Part shown: positions 23,500-35,467 of the stretch, piece after piece
Position numbering within the stretch: position 1 is the first letter of the stretch
How the letters are laid out: the number at the start of each line of letters is the position of its first letter
NCBI GenBank assembly: GCA_034769895.1
Contig: CM068373.1
Coordinates: 195,652,134 to 195,716,133, forward strand
Reading direction: 5' to 3'
Length of the DNA stretch: 64,000 nucleotides
Origin: Magicicada septendecula
Taxonomy: Eukaryota > Arthropoda > Insecta > Hemiptera > Cicadidae
Program-made: the position numbers and the translations under genes
The notes under the pieces: model-generated
The model's database searches: none
Seen by the model: the letters and a program-made list of their open reading frames with translations, nothing else
Told to the model about the DNA's origin: nothing

Positions 23500-23880
23500 T
23501 GTCACTTCCCAAACGTTTCGAGATGTTGTTTCTCTTCTTCAGTGGGTGTATACTGATTGTCGATTACAGAATAACCGTTATGGAAAAATGGTGTGTGTGG
23601 TGGGGGTTGATGGTGGGAAGGGATTGGCGCTGAGGTTCGAATTGTGTGTGTGGATCAGTGTATCGAATAGTGTATGTGATTTATAATGTATTTGTTCGTT
23701 TAATATGTTGTTTGGTTGTAGTGTGTGATATCTGTATATTTCAAATTGTTCAGCTGTGTTTAGTTTAGACTGTAGGAACAAGAGCAGAACAATGGTTATC
23801 ATAGTTATAACAATGCAACTTCCACCCAGAAAGTTTCAAAAAACTTCACACCAGAATTGGATGTGCAAAGTGAACCAAAA
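23500..23880 (-). pseudogene. Penelope-like element, terminal ORF tail plus hammerhead-like end
   Basis: A minus-strand frame (23802-23578) has the E-Q-F-E-I-Y-R-Y and L-N-E-Q-I-H features I associate with the C-terminus of Penelope-like endonuclease ORFs. A hammerhead-like core lies just downstream at 23550-23505. It faces the RT fragment at 23145-23465, so the two are separate insertions or an inversion. The BEL element at 23886 cuts its 5' side. Confidence 0.55.
23505..23550 (-). ncRNA. hammerhead-ribozyme-like core 2
   Basis: On the minus strand: CCCA, CTGAAGA (23542-23536), one extra base, stem GAGA/TCTC with a 7-base loop, GAAA, then ACGT, T, TGGG. The CCCA and TGGG pair as stem I, and ACGT is self-complementary as in minimal stem III types. 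All parts of a type I hammerhead are in order, apart from one extra base before stem II. Confidence 0.5.
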
Positions 23881-23885
23881 GTAAT

Positions 23886-24265
23886 TGTTCGATATTTCGA
23901 ATATCGAACCGGTCAATTATTAATTTTCCGAGGTTGGCACTATGGCTTTTGCAAAGTCAATTCATGCATCGGGCCTGAATTTTTGTGTCATGCGTCAACC
24001 GTTGTAGTGTCCACATCCACGGGCCGGCTTTGTGTCAGGTAGAATCCATCTCATGTAGCCTATCCTTTATTCCATCCAGTTTTTTCTGCCTGTGTGTCAA
24101 GAACAACCATTCATGAGATTTCGGTAAGTCATTTTTTGCTAATTATGTGATTGCTAGCAATTCTGCATGTTGCACTGCTTAACGAGCTCACCAGAGGTTA
24201 AAATTATACCGTAAGAATAAACTTCTTACCTGCAGAGTGTCAATCTTTTAAAATAATATCGCACA
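23886..24265 (+). repeat. BEL element 5' LTR
   Basis: 380 bp, TG...CA. Its first bases form a near-perfect hairpin (23887-23909). By eye it differs from the 3' LTR at roughly 2 percent of positions. Confidence 0.92.
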
Positions 24266-24994
24266 TATTATACTACCAGAGGTTTTGAATTTGCTAGTTT
24301 TTCCATTTAATTGCTTGCCGTTTCGAATGGGAACACGTGCTTTGTAATTTTTTCATGTTGATGCTGGCCGTGTTGGGTAAATGGGTAACAAGCCAGTTTT
24401 GGCATTGCGATTTTTATGCTAATCACCAGTGTGCCGTGCTGTTTCGTTTTTTGTGCCTGCTCCTGGATTTTTGCATGCTGTTAATTTCAAAATTATAACA
24501 ATGTTCGTTATTTGCATGTTGTGGCACGGATGCACAGTACGATATGCATGTGGACCATTATTTTGCGTCTAATGCTGTTGGTTGGTATGTTGGGCAGTTT
24601 CGTCGCGTGTGAGTGGGCCAGGAGAGCGAATATTGTGTCAAATTTTTGCACCTTGATTTTTTTGGTAATCGTTTGATTACTCGGTCAATTCATCAGAAGT
24701 TTGTACCCGTCCTGTTATGGTCTGCTTTACACGTGAAGTCGACGTGTTACGTGCTTGCGAATGTGTAAGGCGTGTGGGGGACGTTTGGTTTCTAGGTTAC
24801 CCGGTTTTTTCGGTACAGCCTGCATTTATATTTAATTTTTTTTGGAATTTACTATTACTTTTTTGGTGCGGTTTATATTTGGCATATGCGCGATATCCTG
24901 TCCATACACGCCGCGTTGACCATGATAAATTTTTGCATTTAATGTGTCTAAGTTATTGTGTTTGTATCGTTAACTGTGGAATTTTTGTATATTA
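24266..24994 (+). other. BEL leader, left part
   Basis: Non-coding leader between the 5' LTR and gag, cut at 24995 by the nested transposon and resumed at 28534. A 151-codon open frame here (24717-25172) runs across the transposon boundary and is not a gene. Confidence 0.7.
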
Positions 24995-25385
24995 TAGGGT
25001 CAACCGGGGCTATTATGATACTCCCGAAAAACTCGGTTTTTACTTTTTTTTTTTTGATACATGTAAAAAAAGTAATCAAATTAATGTAAATAGAATTTTA
25101 AAAAAATTTTTCTGTTTGCATATACTATATATTAGTATTGACAAAACAAAGAAGGTTCAAATAAAATATTAACTTGATAAAAAAAATTCAAATGTAAAAT
25201 TACCTTTTTTTTGGCACAAAAACTTTTCTGCGGCAAGTTGAAACTTTTATCACCTTGCATTAACGATTTGATTTTAGTGTGATCCAAGAACAGCATTGTA
25301 TAAGAGGAAGAGTAAAGGTAAATTTTTCTGTTTTCAAACTTAAAATATGTCAATTCTAATTGAAGTTATTAACCTTCAAAGTGGT

Positions 25386-25447
25386 GGGGCTATTATGATA
25401 CAGTCGAAGGGGCTATTGTGATACAGCATGTGGGGCTATTGTGATAC
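25386..25447 (+). repeat. left subterminal repeat array of the pogo-type element
   Basis: Three tandem-like copies of GGGGCTATTRTGATAC spaced 21-22 bases apart, matching the motif inside the TIR at 25008. Probable transposase-binding sites, by analogy with other subterminal arrays. Confidence 0.7.
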
Positions 25448-25711
25448 AGAAGAAAATAGAAACAGAATACTAAAAGAAAGTTTAAATACCACTGTAGTAT
25501 TATGACAGCACTGTTTTTATTATTTTTTTTGTTTGTTGCAGGTTTTGTGATTATCTGATAAAAAAAGAAATGGCAACACTGTTTTTATTTTGTTTTGTTG
25601 CAGGTTTTGATATCATCTGATAAACAAAGAAATGAGCACTAACCTTAAATTAATTCTTGTGTGTATATAAAGGTTGTGTTGTGTTAAAGACTTTTAATTA
25701 TTGTTAGCTTT

Positions 25712-27926
25712 GTGAAAAAACTAAAAACTTTAAAAATGGTGCGACATTACAAAACTAAAGGTACAAGAAAAAAGTACTCTCAAGAATTATTAGCTCAAGC
25801 TAAGAAAATGATTGTTGAAGGTAAGAGTTTGTGTAAAGTGGCCATAGAACTTAAAATAGAGAAAATGTTTTTGTCTCGTTATATGAGCAAACAACATAGC
25901 CCTGATGATGCTTCTATAAAAAAACCAAAAGCTGGACATAAGCCTGCTTTATCTGAGGAAGCAGAGGCTACAATAGCTGAACATCTTAGATGTATGGCTA
26001 AAAACAGATTTGCTTTAAGCAAAGAAGAAGTCCTGGATGTTGTGAAAGAATATGTCGAACAAAATTCATTAATAGTGCCTTTCAAACATAACCGTCCTGG
26101 TCATGATTGGTACAAACGTTTCTGTACAAGGCACAGGTTGAGTTTAAAAAAAATGGAGGCTTTAGAAAAATGTAGGAAGTTAAACACCAGTGACCCGTTT
26201 ATTATATATGAGTTTTATGACCTGTATGAGAAGAAAATCAAGGAACTTAAAATTGAAGATAAACCTACTCACATTTGGAACCTTGATGAAACTTCTCTTT
26301 GTTCTGACCCTTCCTGAGTAAAGTTAGTTTCTGGAGTTGGGCAAAAAGCCCACAGAATTCAAGAGGGTAGCGGACGAGAGAATACAACCATATTGGGTTG
26401 TTGTAACGCAGCAGGAAAAGTTCTTCCTCCATTAATAGTATTTCAAGGCAGTAATTTGTGGTCTAATTGGAAAGGAACACATGATTTACCGGGCACTTTT
26501 TACGCCTGCAGTGAAAAGGGATGGATGACAACATCCATTTTTAACGACTATTTCATTAAGTTCTGCCGAGAAGTAAAGGAGCGACCACTTCTCTTGCTTT
26601 TTGATGGTCATCTTACACATTTGGACATTGAAACAGCAAATTTTGCCAGGCAAAACCAAGTTGACATTATCAAGCTTCCTGCACATACAACAGACATCCT
26701 GCAACCTCTTGACAAATCCTGTTTCAAGACATTAAAGTACAACTGGGATGTGTCAATTCTCAAATGGTATCGGCAAAATCAAAGAAAGATGGGTAAAGAT
26801 GAGTTTGTGGATAAGCTTTGCGCTACATGGTATGAAGATATGCCATCTGAAAACATCAAAGCTGGTTTTGAATCTGTGGGTTTGTATCCATATGATCGTA
26901 ATAAGTATCCAGTAAGTCGCTTCGACCCTGAAAAATTGACTAGATACAAAGCTGAACAACAAAAGCAACAAGATGAGTTCAACAACACCCTTCTCACAAC
27001 AGGTTCTCAAGAACTAGCATTAGATTCTTTACATGATTCTAAGTCTGGCACTTCTGGTGAAAAAAAAATAACACAAGAAAATGTTGACTCATCCTTACAA
27101 TTGCAGGTGGGTTTAAATGTAAGCATACCCTCCACTTCAGCAGCCCCCTGCTGTTGCGTTTCCCCTGCTTTATCCTTTGAGTCACTGCTTTTGCAGAGAA
27201 TAAACAAAACAACACGTCCAAAACAAGTCAGGAAGCGTTTAGATACTAAAGCAGCAGTGGGTTACTAGTGATGAATGGTTAGAAGCGGAGAAACAAAGAC
27301 GAGATCAAGAAGAGAAACAAAAAGAAGCCAAGGCAAGAAAAAAACTGAAAAACAAAGCAAATAAGCCTAAGTTGAAGACCAAAACTAGTTTTGATTCCTC
27401 GATTGAAAATAATAAAAGAAAACAAGAAAGTAATTGCCCTGTGCCTAAGCGAAAGAAACCCATAAATAAGAAAAATTCTTCGTCAGACAGTGAATCAGAT
27501 AGGCCTATAGACGATGATCTCCTCTGCCAAGATGAAAGTGACTGTGATCAAGAAGAACTACGGAGAGAGGCTGAACTTGAAGAGAAAGAAGATCTTGAAT
27601 TTGAAGCATTGATCAGCAGCCCAAAAAACAGTCCTGAATTGTACAAGCCTAAAGTGAATGATTGGGTGATAGTCCAGTTTTCATTAAAGAAGTCAGTGAT
27701 TCACTTTGTGGGACAAATTACCGATGTTATCGATAGTGATCCCCAAGTAAAATTCACAAGAATTGGCGAAAGGAACAAATCTAACACCTCTTTCCATTGG
27801 AAAGACCCAGAGGACATTTCAGTAGTAGATGCAACTGACATAGTAGAAAAGTTACTGGAACCTCTGCCTGGACGAAGAGGGGAACTCATTTTCCCTTTAA
27901 CGTTCAATCGTTTCAACATGAAATAA
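25712..27926 (+). pseudogene. pogo-type transposase (D,D,D), one stop and one frameshift
   Basis: The N-terminus holds a pipsqueak-type helix-turn-helix (about residues 20-60) and a CENP-B-like domain (about 75-150). Catalytic residues: D in N-L-D-E-T-S near 26282, D in L-F-D-G-H near 26601, D in L-Q-P-L-D near 26710, with 35 residues between the last two by my count. TGA 26315-26317 interrupts just after the first D; the frame continues unchanged to 27268. A +1 shift near 27262 leads to an acidic, lysine-rich region and a conserved C-terminal block (about 27640-27926). The likely ATG is at 25712 or 25736. Confidence 0.9.
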
Positions 27927-28164
27927 GAAGAAAAAGAAGATTGTACCTAAATAGTGTACATAGCCTAACCTAAAACTCAAGTTTTTTCCCAATTTTTTTT
28001 AACCTGATATATACAAAGTAAATTTATATCCATTTTTAAGATTTTTCATGCATTGTAAACTAATTTAACACCTTGGTATTTTTCGTGAATTTGTTGGCGT
28101 CCAGTATGCGTCAGTAAACAAACTCCTATAACTCCTAAATGGTTAGTTGAAAAAATTAAAAAAA

Positions 28165-28355
28165 AAACTGTGATACACTAGACCCTAGGGAGTATCATAA
28201 TAGCCCCCCTCAACTTTTCATTGTAAATAGTACTGAGATATAACAGTGTATCAGTTTAGCCCCATGCACGTATCATAATAGCCCCGCCCAATGGGCTATT
28301 ATGTGATACTATGTGGGCTATACTGTGATATTATGTGGGCTATTATGGGTGATAC
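28165..28355 (+). repeat. right subterminal repeat array of the pogo-type element
   Basis: At least five copies of the same 16-base motif or close variants in both orientations (near 28190, 28268, 28292, 28315, 28337). Confidence 0.65.
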
Positions 28356-28533
28356 ACTGTTTTTATTTTTTTCTTATTTTCTACTGCACGGTACACTTAT
28401 TTTCCATCCATAAATGGATAAGGGACCTTAGACTTCATATCTAGGTAATTTTTGTGTGGCTCAATTATGGTTAGTTTTAGAGTTAAAGTCAAAAGTTTAG
28501 TTTTTTGTATCATAATAGCCCCGGTTGACCCTA

Positions 28534-28954
28534 CCTTGTTGTGTATTAGTGTATTTATGTGCATTTATTCTAGTTGGTATTACATATGTTCTTTGTGTAC
28601 AATTTTGTGTACCATTATTAACAGTATTTTGCACCGTATGTGCTTTAATATTGTGCAACCTGTTGTTTTTTTTCGTGCTTTTGCACTGTGCAAATTAATC
28701 TTTTGCATTTTTTGAGTATGTGATTTATTGTGTTCTGTACTATTAGCCTTTTGGTTTGTGTAAATTGTATTTTGCCTTGCACTAATTTGCTTTTGTATCT
28801 ACTATGTTCGGTATTGTTCATGAAAACTAGTTTATTTCAGAGGCCGATTTATCTAGATTACTGTTAGGCTAGGTCTGGGTTGTGACTATATTGTTTAATT
28901 TCTAATTCTCTTGTCCATGGTGGTTGTCGGTTGCGCGAAATTCTTTAAATCATA
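28534..28954 (+). other. BEL leader, right part
   Basis: Continues the leader after the nested element to the gag ATG at 28955. It is T-rich and non-coding. Confidence 0.65.
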
Positions 28955-30470
28955 ATGCCTGCTAAATTGTCGCTGGCAGCTTTTGACCGGACCACTTCGG
29001 TGGGAATACTTGCGTTGCAACACTTAATAAATAGGTTGGAAGGGTTGCCGCAATTGAGAGTCGTGGATCAACATGAAGCCGGTACCTTGGCCTCCAGGTT
29101 GTCCGAAAAATATCAGGATCTTCTAGGTAAGGTAGATCCTTACCTATCGGCAGAGTCATTGCCCGAGGGATTGGATGAGGACCACATTTTTTCGGGGGTA
29201 GCACAAATTGAAGATATTTATGTCCGGGGAAGCGTTTTAGCGTCAAAACTAACTAAACCAGAGACACCGGTTGGTTCCGGTCAGTCTTCATCGGTAAGTG
29301 GCGGGCACTCAGGTGTTCTCGTTCATGAGTTGCCGAAGCTTTCTTTACCTTTTTTTTGATGGCCAGTCCAAATGTTGGTCCGAGTTTTGGTCGAAGTTTA
29401 CCACATTAGTGGACGAAAGTCCTGCCCTCACCCCAAAGCAGAAATTGTTATATTTATTGGCTCATCTTAAGGGTGAGGCTTATGAGAAGGTTGCCGCGCC
29501 TCCCATAGTTGACGATAATTATCAGCTTGCACTGTCAACTCTTAAAAGCCGTTATCACAATCCTCATTTGGCCGCCCGGGTCCATTGTACCAATCTGCTT
29601 CAATTACCAGCCGCTTCTATGCGATCAGCTGCGTCCATTAGAAAATTGGTAGACAGCTTCAATGCTAACTTTTCAGCGTTGTCAGCTCTAAACATTGCTG
29701 ATATATATCAAGCAATATATGCGTCTTTTGTATTGTCAAGGCTGGATTTTTCATTACATGAACGCTTTGAGGCGTCTGTTACGGACAAAGAAAATCTCCC
29801 TTCTCTAAAAGAAATTATGACATTTTTAACCGCCGTGGCGGAACAAAAAGAACAGGCATCTTTGGAATCGGCTTTGCCTGCTCTTCCTAGCACTAGCCAC
29901 CAGAAAACTCAGAAGGTTTCCTTTTATAAGGCTACTCCTCTTGCTGTGTCCACGTTATCTGCGGAGGTTACGCAACGGGATTCGTCTAATTCACGTTGCC
30001 TTCATTGCGATTCCCGGACCCATGTGCTTCTCAAGTGTCCGGCGTGGCTGCATAAGGACCCTAGGGCTCGATTTCAAAGTCTCAAGAATGAAAAATGTTG
30101 TCTTTCGTGCCTCCAACATAAAGATTCTGGATGGTGCAAAAATAGGTGCAAAACGTGTGGCTCTAAGTACCACCACACTTTACTTCATTTCAAAAATGCC
30201 CGTCCGTCTCCGTCTCGTTCACAGATTTCTGAAACAGCTGAACTCAAGGCTTCGGGGTCATCGCTTGCTGACCAAGTTGATCTGTCTAGCACTACTTTGA
30301 CCGTATCTCTGCCCCATCCTTCAGGGATTCCGTTAGCCACATGTCTAGCAGTCTTATCATCTCCCAATGGTGGTTATATCGTAGTTAGGGCCATCCTGGA
30401 TAGCGCGTCCCATGCTTCTTTCATCACAAGCATGTGCATCTTGCTTAAAGTGCGCTTGTTTTGACGCTTC
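28955..30470 (+). pseudogene. BEL/Pao gag and start of protease (frameshifted)
   Basis: ATG 28955 gives 134 codons. A run of T at about 29349-29356 then shifts the frame into a stretch open to 30464. The second part begins the conserved BEL gag domain (DUF1759-like: W-S-E-F-W-S-K-F, L-A-H-L-K-G-E-A) and has two zinc fingers: C-x2-C-x4-H-x4-C near 29997 and C-x2-C-x4-H-x4-H near 30150. The protease-like A-I-L-D-S-A-S-H is at about 30390. A second shift near 30450 breaks the protease. Confidence 0.88.
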
Positions 30471-31802
30471 AATAAGTGTCAATGGGGTAGGTGATATTGC
30501 CACCAAAGCTAAAAGGGTGTGCCATCTTTCCTTGGAAACTTTAAAACGCGAGGTTGTGGCGTCTAACCATGCTTTTGTAATTCTTTCAAAGATCTCATCG
30601 GACTCACCTAGGTTCCAGGTGTTGCCTGAAGTTAAGCAGGCTATGAAAGATCTTCTGTTAGCTGACCCTACCTTCGATGTAGCAGCCCCAATTGATGCGT
30701 TGTAGCGGCTATTCTTTTGGGAGAGACTATTCCCTTGGGTTCAGGTTTGCCTGTTGCAGTTAGGACACGTTTTGGGTTTGTAATTATGGGTAGAGCCCCA
30801 ATTTCACTTAATTGTGCATTGACTTGTGCTAGCGGTCTTACTGGCCTTCCTTTGGATCTGGTGTCTGCACATCAGCTTCACTGTCATTTCCACCACTTTT
30901 ATCCTTTAGTCACAACATTATCAACTGATACAACCAACCTACTTGAGCAAGTTCATCGGTTTTGGGAGGTCGAAGAGCCTCCAGCTTTGCCCCACCAGTT
31001 ATCTGAAGAGGATCACTTTGCTGAAAAGTTTTATATGGAGTCAACAAGTCGGTTGCCGTCGGGTCGTTACCAGGTGCGCTTGCCGTTTTTCAAAAACTCT
31101 TCTCACACTTTGGGAAATTCCTTTAAGGGAGCTATGTCTCAGTTTTTCGCATTAGAAAGGAAATTTGCGTCTAACCATCAGTTTAAGAGCCAGTATGTGC
31201 AATTTATAACTGATTATGTTGCTCAGGGGCATATGTCGCTGGTGTCTGACCCCAATTTTCCAAAATATTTCATCCCACATCATGGTATCTTTAAGGTTAG
31301 AGGCGATACTTCAAAATTAAGAGTGGTGTTTGACGCCAACATGAAGACGTCTTCCGGGATTTCCTTAAATGACGTGTTATGTGTCGGCCCTAAGTTGCAG
31401 ACCTTACTGTCCGATGTTTTGACTTTGTTTCGGCGTTTTAGCCATGTCTTCACGTGCGACGTCGAACAGGTGTATCGCCAAATTGCCATGCATCCTGATG
31501 ACTCGGCGTACCTATGTATTTTATGGCGTGAGGAGGTTACCGCCCCACTAAGGGTTTTCGCTTTGTGTACCGTTACTTACGGGCTGGCTTGCGCCCCTTT
31601 TCAGGCGTTGCGAACCTTGCAGCGGCTGGCTCAGGATGAGGCAGTTAATTTTCCTGCGGGAGCGGCGGTACTTAGCCATAATATTTTTGTTGATGATATT
31701 GCTGCTGGTGCTGATTCAAAACCAGAGCTTTGCAAATTACAACAGGAATTAATTCTGTTGTTATCGTCAGGAGGTTTCAATTTGAAAAAAATGGTGTACT
31801 AA
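30471..31802 (+). pseudogene. BEL/Pao reverse transcriptase
   Basis: The end of the protease is read from 30412 to about 30700; another shift leads to the RT frame (30717-31802). RT has L-R-V-V-F-D-A, S-L-N-D-V-L, D-V-E-Q-V-Y-R-Q-I, T-V-T-Y-G and the catalytic F-V-D-D near 31685, the Pao signature order. An A-run near 31790 shifts the frame before the thumb and RNase H. The frame 30717-31802 itself is free of stops. Confidence 0.9.
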
Positions 31803-33024
31803 TCAACCTGACTGCCTACCTGCATCAGCCGCTCAGAGGGATTCCGTCGTTTCTAAGGATATTCTGGCTTTAAGTTGGGACCATTCAACCGATTGCTTCT
31901 CATTTCCTCCTTTGGCCTGTTGCAGTAATGCTCAGGAACCATTCACCAAACGTGTCATGTTATCCCAGATGGCACAACTATTTGACCCATGTGGTTGGCT
32001 TTCGTCAGTGATTTTCAGGGCCAAGGCCTTTTTCCAAAAACTCTGGGCTGAGGGCTTGGAATGGGATGCTCCTCTCAATGATGACTTAAATGATTATTGG
32101 AGTCAATTCCTGTCCTCTCTGAATCATCTTTCGGTAATCACTATTTATCGGCCATTCCTCCCTAAAGGTGGGCGTATTGAAAAGGTTATATTACATGGTT
32201 TCTGTGATGCTTCCCAGTTGGGTTACGCGGCAGTCCTTTACCTGTCCATTTATACTGACTCTGGTCCTCCGGTGGTTTCGTTGGTGTCTTCTAAAACTAA
32301 AGTGGCACCTCTTAAAACTTTATCAATCCCACGTTTGGAGTTGTTGGGAGCTTACCTTTTAGCCAAAGTAGTTTGTCATTATGTTGGCTTATTCTCTTCA
32401 TGTTTTCAAATGAGTCAAATTTTCTTATGGACAGATTCGACGATTGTTTTGGATTGGCTGAATATGCCTACTTTTAAATTTAAAACGTTTATTGCTAATC
32501 GGGTGGCTGCCATTACCGAGTGGACCAATACTAAGTCTTGGCGTCATGTTCACGGTGTTTCTAACCCCGCTGATTTGGCCTCTAGAGGTACTTCAATCAC
32601 CAGCCTCCAGTCGTCGACATTGTGGTGGTCAGGGCCAGATTGGCTAAAGCTTGATTCTGTGCACTGGCCCCCTATTAATTATCGACCGTATCACGACGTG
32701 CAAGACGTTGCCTTGGAGACCAAGGTCTCTTCGTTTCTTACTCAGGAGCCCCGGGTGGAATTGCTCGATCACTTGTCCTCGTGGCCCTTAGTGGTGGGGG
32801 TAACCTCAGTTATCTTAAGGTGGGCTATGCCTTCGGGGGTTGAACCTTCCACAGCCGTGGGTTGGAAGAGGTTAGCTGTTAACTATATTTTACGCTACAT
32901 TCAGCGCGGCGTGTTTGGACAGGATCTCGCGGCTATTCGTTTAGGTAAGCGGCTCCCGTCCGCATTCAGCGCCTGGTCCCGTTTATTGATGATTTTGGCC
33001 TCATTCAAGTACGCGGTCGCTTGA
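31803..33024 (+). pseudogene. BEL/Pao RNase H and linker
   Basis: Open from 31912 (homology starts at about 31800). RNase H shows F-C-D-A-S near 32205, E in R-L-E-L-L-G, D in W-T-D-S-T and N-P-A-D near 32570. A shift near 32975 takes the protein on into the integrase N-terminus. It removes RNA from the RNA-DNA hybrid. Confidence 0.88.
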
Positions 33025-34233
33025 CCAACTCTACGGTAGCTAGAAATCGTTTTCCGGTTTTACTGCCCAAGCATCACCATCTAGTCGGGTTGCTAATTCA
33101 TCACACCCATGTGTGGTTAGGTCATGCTGGTCCTTTGCAAGTTCAATTTCAGCTGGCTCAAAATTATTGGATTTTGTCCGCACGTCAGGTCATAAGAACC
33201 ACGTCACGTTCATAATTTGGAAATGTCTTCCTTGTTTCAGGGCGCGCCCTCGCCCCACCAATCCGTTAATGGGGGCTCTGCCAATCCGTAGGGTTAATCC
33301 GGCACCTCCATTTTATTCTTCCGGCATGGATTATGCTGGCCCTTTTTTGGTACGGGCTTACGCTGTTCAAAAGGCGCCTATAGTCAAAACTTACCTATGT
33401 ATTTTCATGTGCTTAGCCACTAAAGCAGTTCACTTTGAAGTAGCTATGGATCTTTCTACTTCACAGTTTATTGATGTGTTGAGGCGATTTATTAGTCGTC
33501 GTGGAGCGCCTCAAACACTGTATTCGGATTGTGGCAGGAATTTTGTGGGGTCGCGCTCCGAACTTAAACGGGAGCTAAAAAATGTTCTTTCTAATCCTGA
33601 CATGTCAGCTCAGATGACATGTCTGCTTTTGCTGTCAATAACAATATTGATTTTAAATTTATCCCTCCATCTGCCCCTCATCAGGGTGGCTTGTGGGAAC
33701 GGGCTGTCCAGTCGGCCAAGTTTCATATGAAATGCATGATTGGGACCAGGTCGTTGACTGTAGCGGAATTTTCATCGTTATGTATTCGTATTGAAGCAAT
33801 CTTAAATTCCCGTCCTTTAACTGCCCTATCCTCAGATCAAAGTGATTGCTAGGCTCTAACGCCTGGTCACTTTCTGGTTGGCCGTACCATTACCGCGCCC
33901 CCGGAAGCTGAAGTCTCGTTAAATGAAGGGACGGTCCGCCATTACAAACAAATTGCCGCTTTGCTCCAAGCATTTTGGAAAAGGTGGCGTTTGGAATACT
34001 TGACGGCACTTAATGCCAGATCGAAGTGGTCGTCTAAGTCCAGAAACTTAATGGTTGGGGACCTGGTTGTTATGGAGGAACAGAATTCTCCTCCCCTGAT
34101 GTGGCCTCTTGGCCGAGTTTCAGCTGTGTTTCCGGGGAGCAAAAGGGTTGTTCGTCGTGTTTTAGTTAAAACTTCCGCAGGTTCTTTTGAACGACCTGCT
34201 ATTAAATTATACAGGTTGCCTATAGCTTCTTGA
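33021..34233 (+). pseudogene. BEL/Pao integrase
   Basis: Zinc domain with H-H in I-H-H-T-H-V-W-L-G-H (frame 33021) and C-L-P-C (frame 33113). Catalytic D in M-D-Y-A-G-P-F near 33327, D in Y-S-D-C-G near 33527, E in G-L-W-E-R near 33693 (third frame, 33619). TAG at 33850-33852 precedes the conserved A-L-T-P-G-H-F. The C-terminal domain (DUF5641-like, W-P-L-G-R-V) ends at 34233. There are two frameshifts and one stop inside integrase. Confidence 0.9.
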
Positions 34234-34851
34234 CTGTGTTTGTCTTGTTTTCGGGTGAGCAGAATTAGTTTTAATGATTGTGTTGTGGACTTACTTGACA
34301 CTTTTCTGGGATTTCCCAGGTGGTTCCTTCCAGCTGTTGTCCGCATTGAAGTTTACATTGTGGAATGTTTCTGGCATGGCGTTGTGCCAGTCTATTGTGA
34401 GTTATGGATGCTCAACAAATCAACAACAACAACAACAACAAAAATAAGTAAAAAAAATGATAAAAAATAAAGGGAACAAAAAATAAAAAAGGAAAAAAAA
34501 TTGTAAAAAACTAGGGAATGTTAACTAAGTTGATTTGCTGAGTTTTAAGTTGTGTTTGGCTGGCCAATTGTTTATTGCATGTTGTTTGGTTTTTGTCTGC
34601 TCTACCCGAACCTTTCGTATTGCTCGCCTGGTCGATGCGCCTGGGGCGGAGTTATTCGGCATTTTTTTCCTAATTAATAGCATGTTTTGTTGTATGTTTT
34701 GAATTTTCTCGTGTTTGCGTGTGACCCCCTCCTATGTTGGAGAGTAATTTTTCAGAGTGTGTTCATGTTCACTAAAAAATTTTTGTAATGTATTTTGTGC
34801 AGTTCTCTTGGTGTACTTGTTTGTTGACCCATCGTGGTCAACGGGGGCCGG
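34234..34851 (+). other. BEL 3' untranslated region
   Basis: Non-coding; contains a short CAA repeat at 34421-34441 and a GGGGGCCGG purine-rich end next to the LTR. Confidence 0.65.
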
Positions 34852-35231
34852 TGTTCGATATTTTGAATATCGAACCGGTCAATTATTAATTTTCTGAGGT
34901 TGGCACTATGGCTTTTGCAAAGTCAATTCATGCATCGGGCCTGAATTTTTTTGTCATGCATCAACCGTTGTAGTGTCCACATCCGCGGGCCGGCTTTGTG
35001 TCAGGTAGAATCCATCTCATGTAGCCTATCCTTTATTCCATCCAGTTTTTTCTGCCTGTGTGTCAAGAACAACCATTCATGAGATTTCGGTAAGTCATTT
35101 TTTGCTAATTATGTGATTGCTAGCAATTCTGCATGTTGCACTGCTTAACGAGCTCACCAGAGGTTAAAATTATACCGTAAGAATAAACTTCTTACCTGCA
35201 GAGTGTCAGTCCTTTAAAATAATATCGCACA
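34852..35231 (+). repeat. BEL element 3' LTR
   Basis: 380 bp, same ends as the 5' LTR, followed by the target duplication GTAAT. Confidence 0.92.
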
Positions 35232-35467
35232 GTAATAATATTTTGATTAATAGTTGACATATAAAACTTCCAAGAGACTTATATACATGAAAGAAATTTT
35301 ATAATTTTGTTTTTATTTTAAATTTAATTGCTATACTAAAATCTGCACTTTTTAACGGACTTAACAATCTGTTTGTCACATTATAATTTGTAAAAAATAT
35401 AATACAATACAATCTGAATTAAATATTATTATGGGCTTTTCAGTTAATTTGTTTTAATAATTTACAG

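Larger units (their letters stand above)
24997..28531 (+). mobile_element. pogo-type DNA transposon nested in the BEL leader
   Basis: The inverted termini match perfectly over about 25 bases and begin GGGTCAACCGGGGCTATTAT. They are flanked by TA (24995-24996 and 28532-28533). The motif GGGGCTATTATGATAC, with variants, is repeated inside both ends (25008, 25386-25447; 28170-28350 in both orientations). The transposase lies between, with one stop and one frameshift. Confidence 0.95.
23886..35231 (+). mobile_element. BEL/Pao LTR retrotransposon, degraded, with nested transposon
   Basis: Flanked by GTAAT on both sides (23881-23885 and 35232-35236), a 5-bp target duplication typical of BEL/Pao. 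The LTRs are 380 bp each. Gag, protease, RT, RNase H and integrase are in order but carry at least seven frameshifts and one stop. A 3535-bp pogo-type transposon plus its TA duplication is nested in the leader; without it the element is about 7.8 kb. It lies in the intron just upstream of the RCC1 exon at 35468. Confidence 0.94.

Noticed and set aside
24717..25172. 151-codon ORF on plus strand
   Set aside because: It crosses the boundary of the nested pogo-type element, has odd low-complexity composition and no family match; it is leader sequence.
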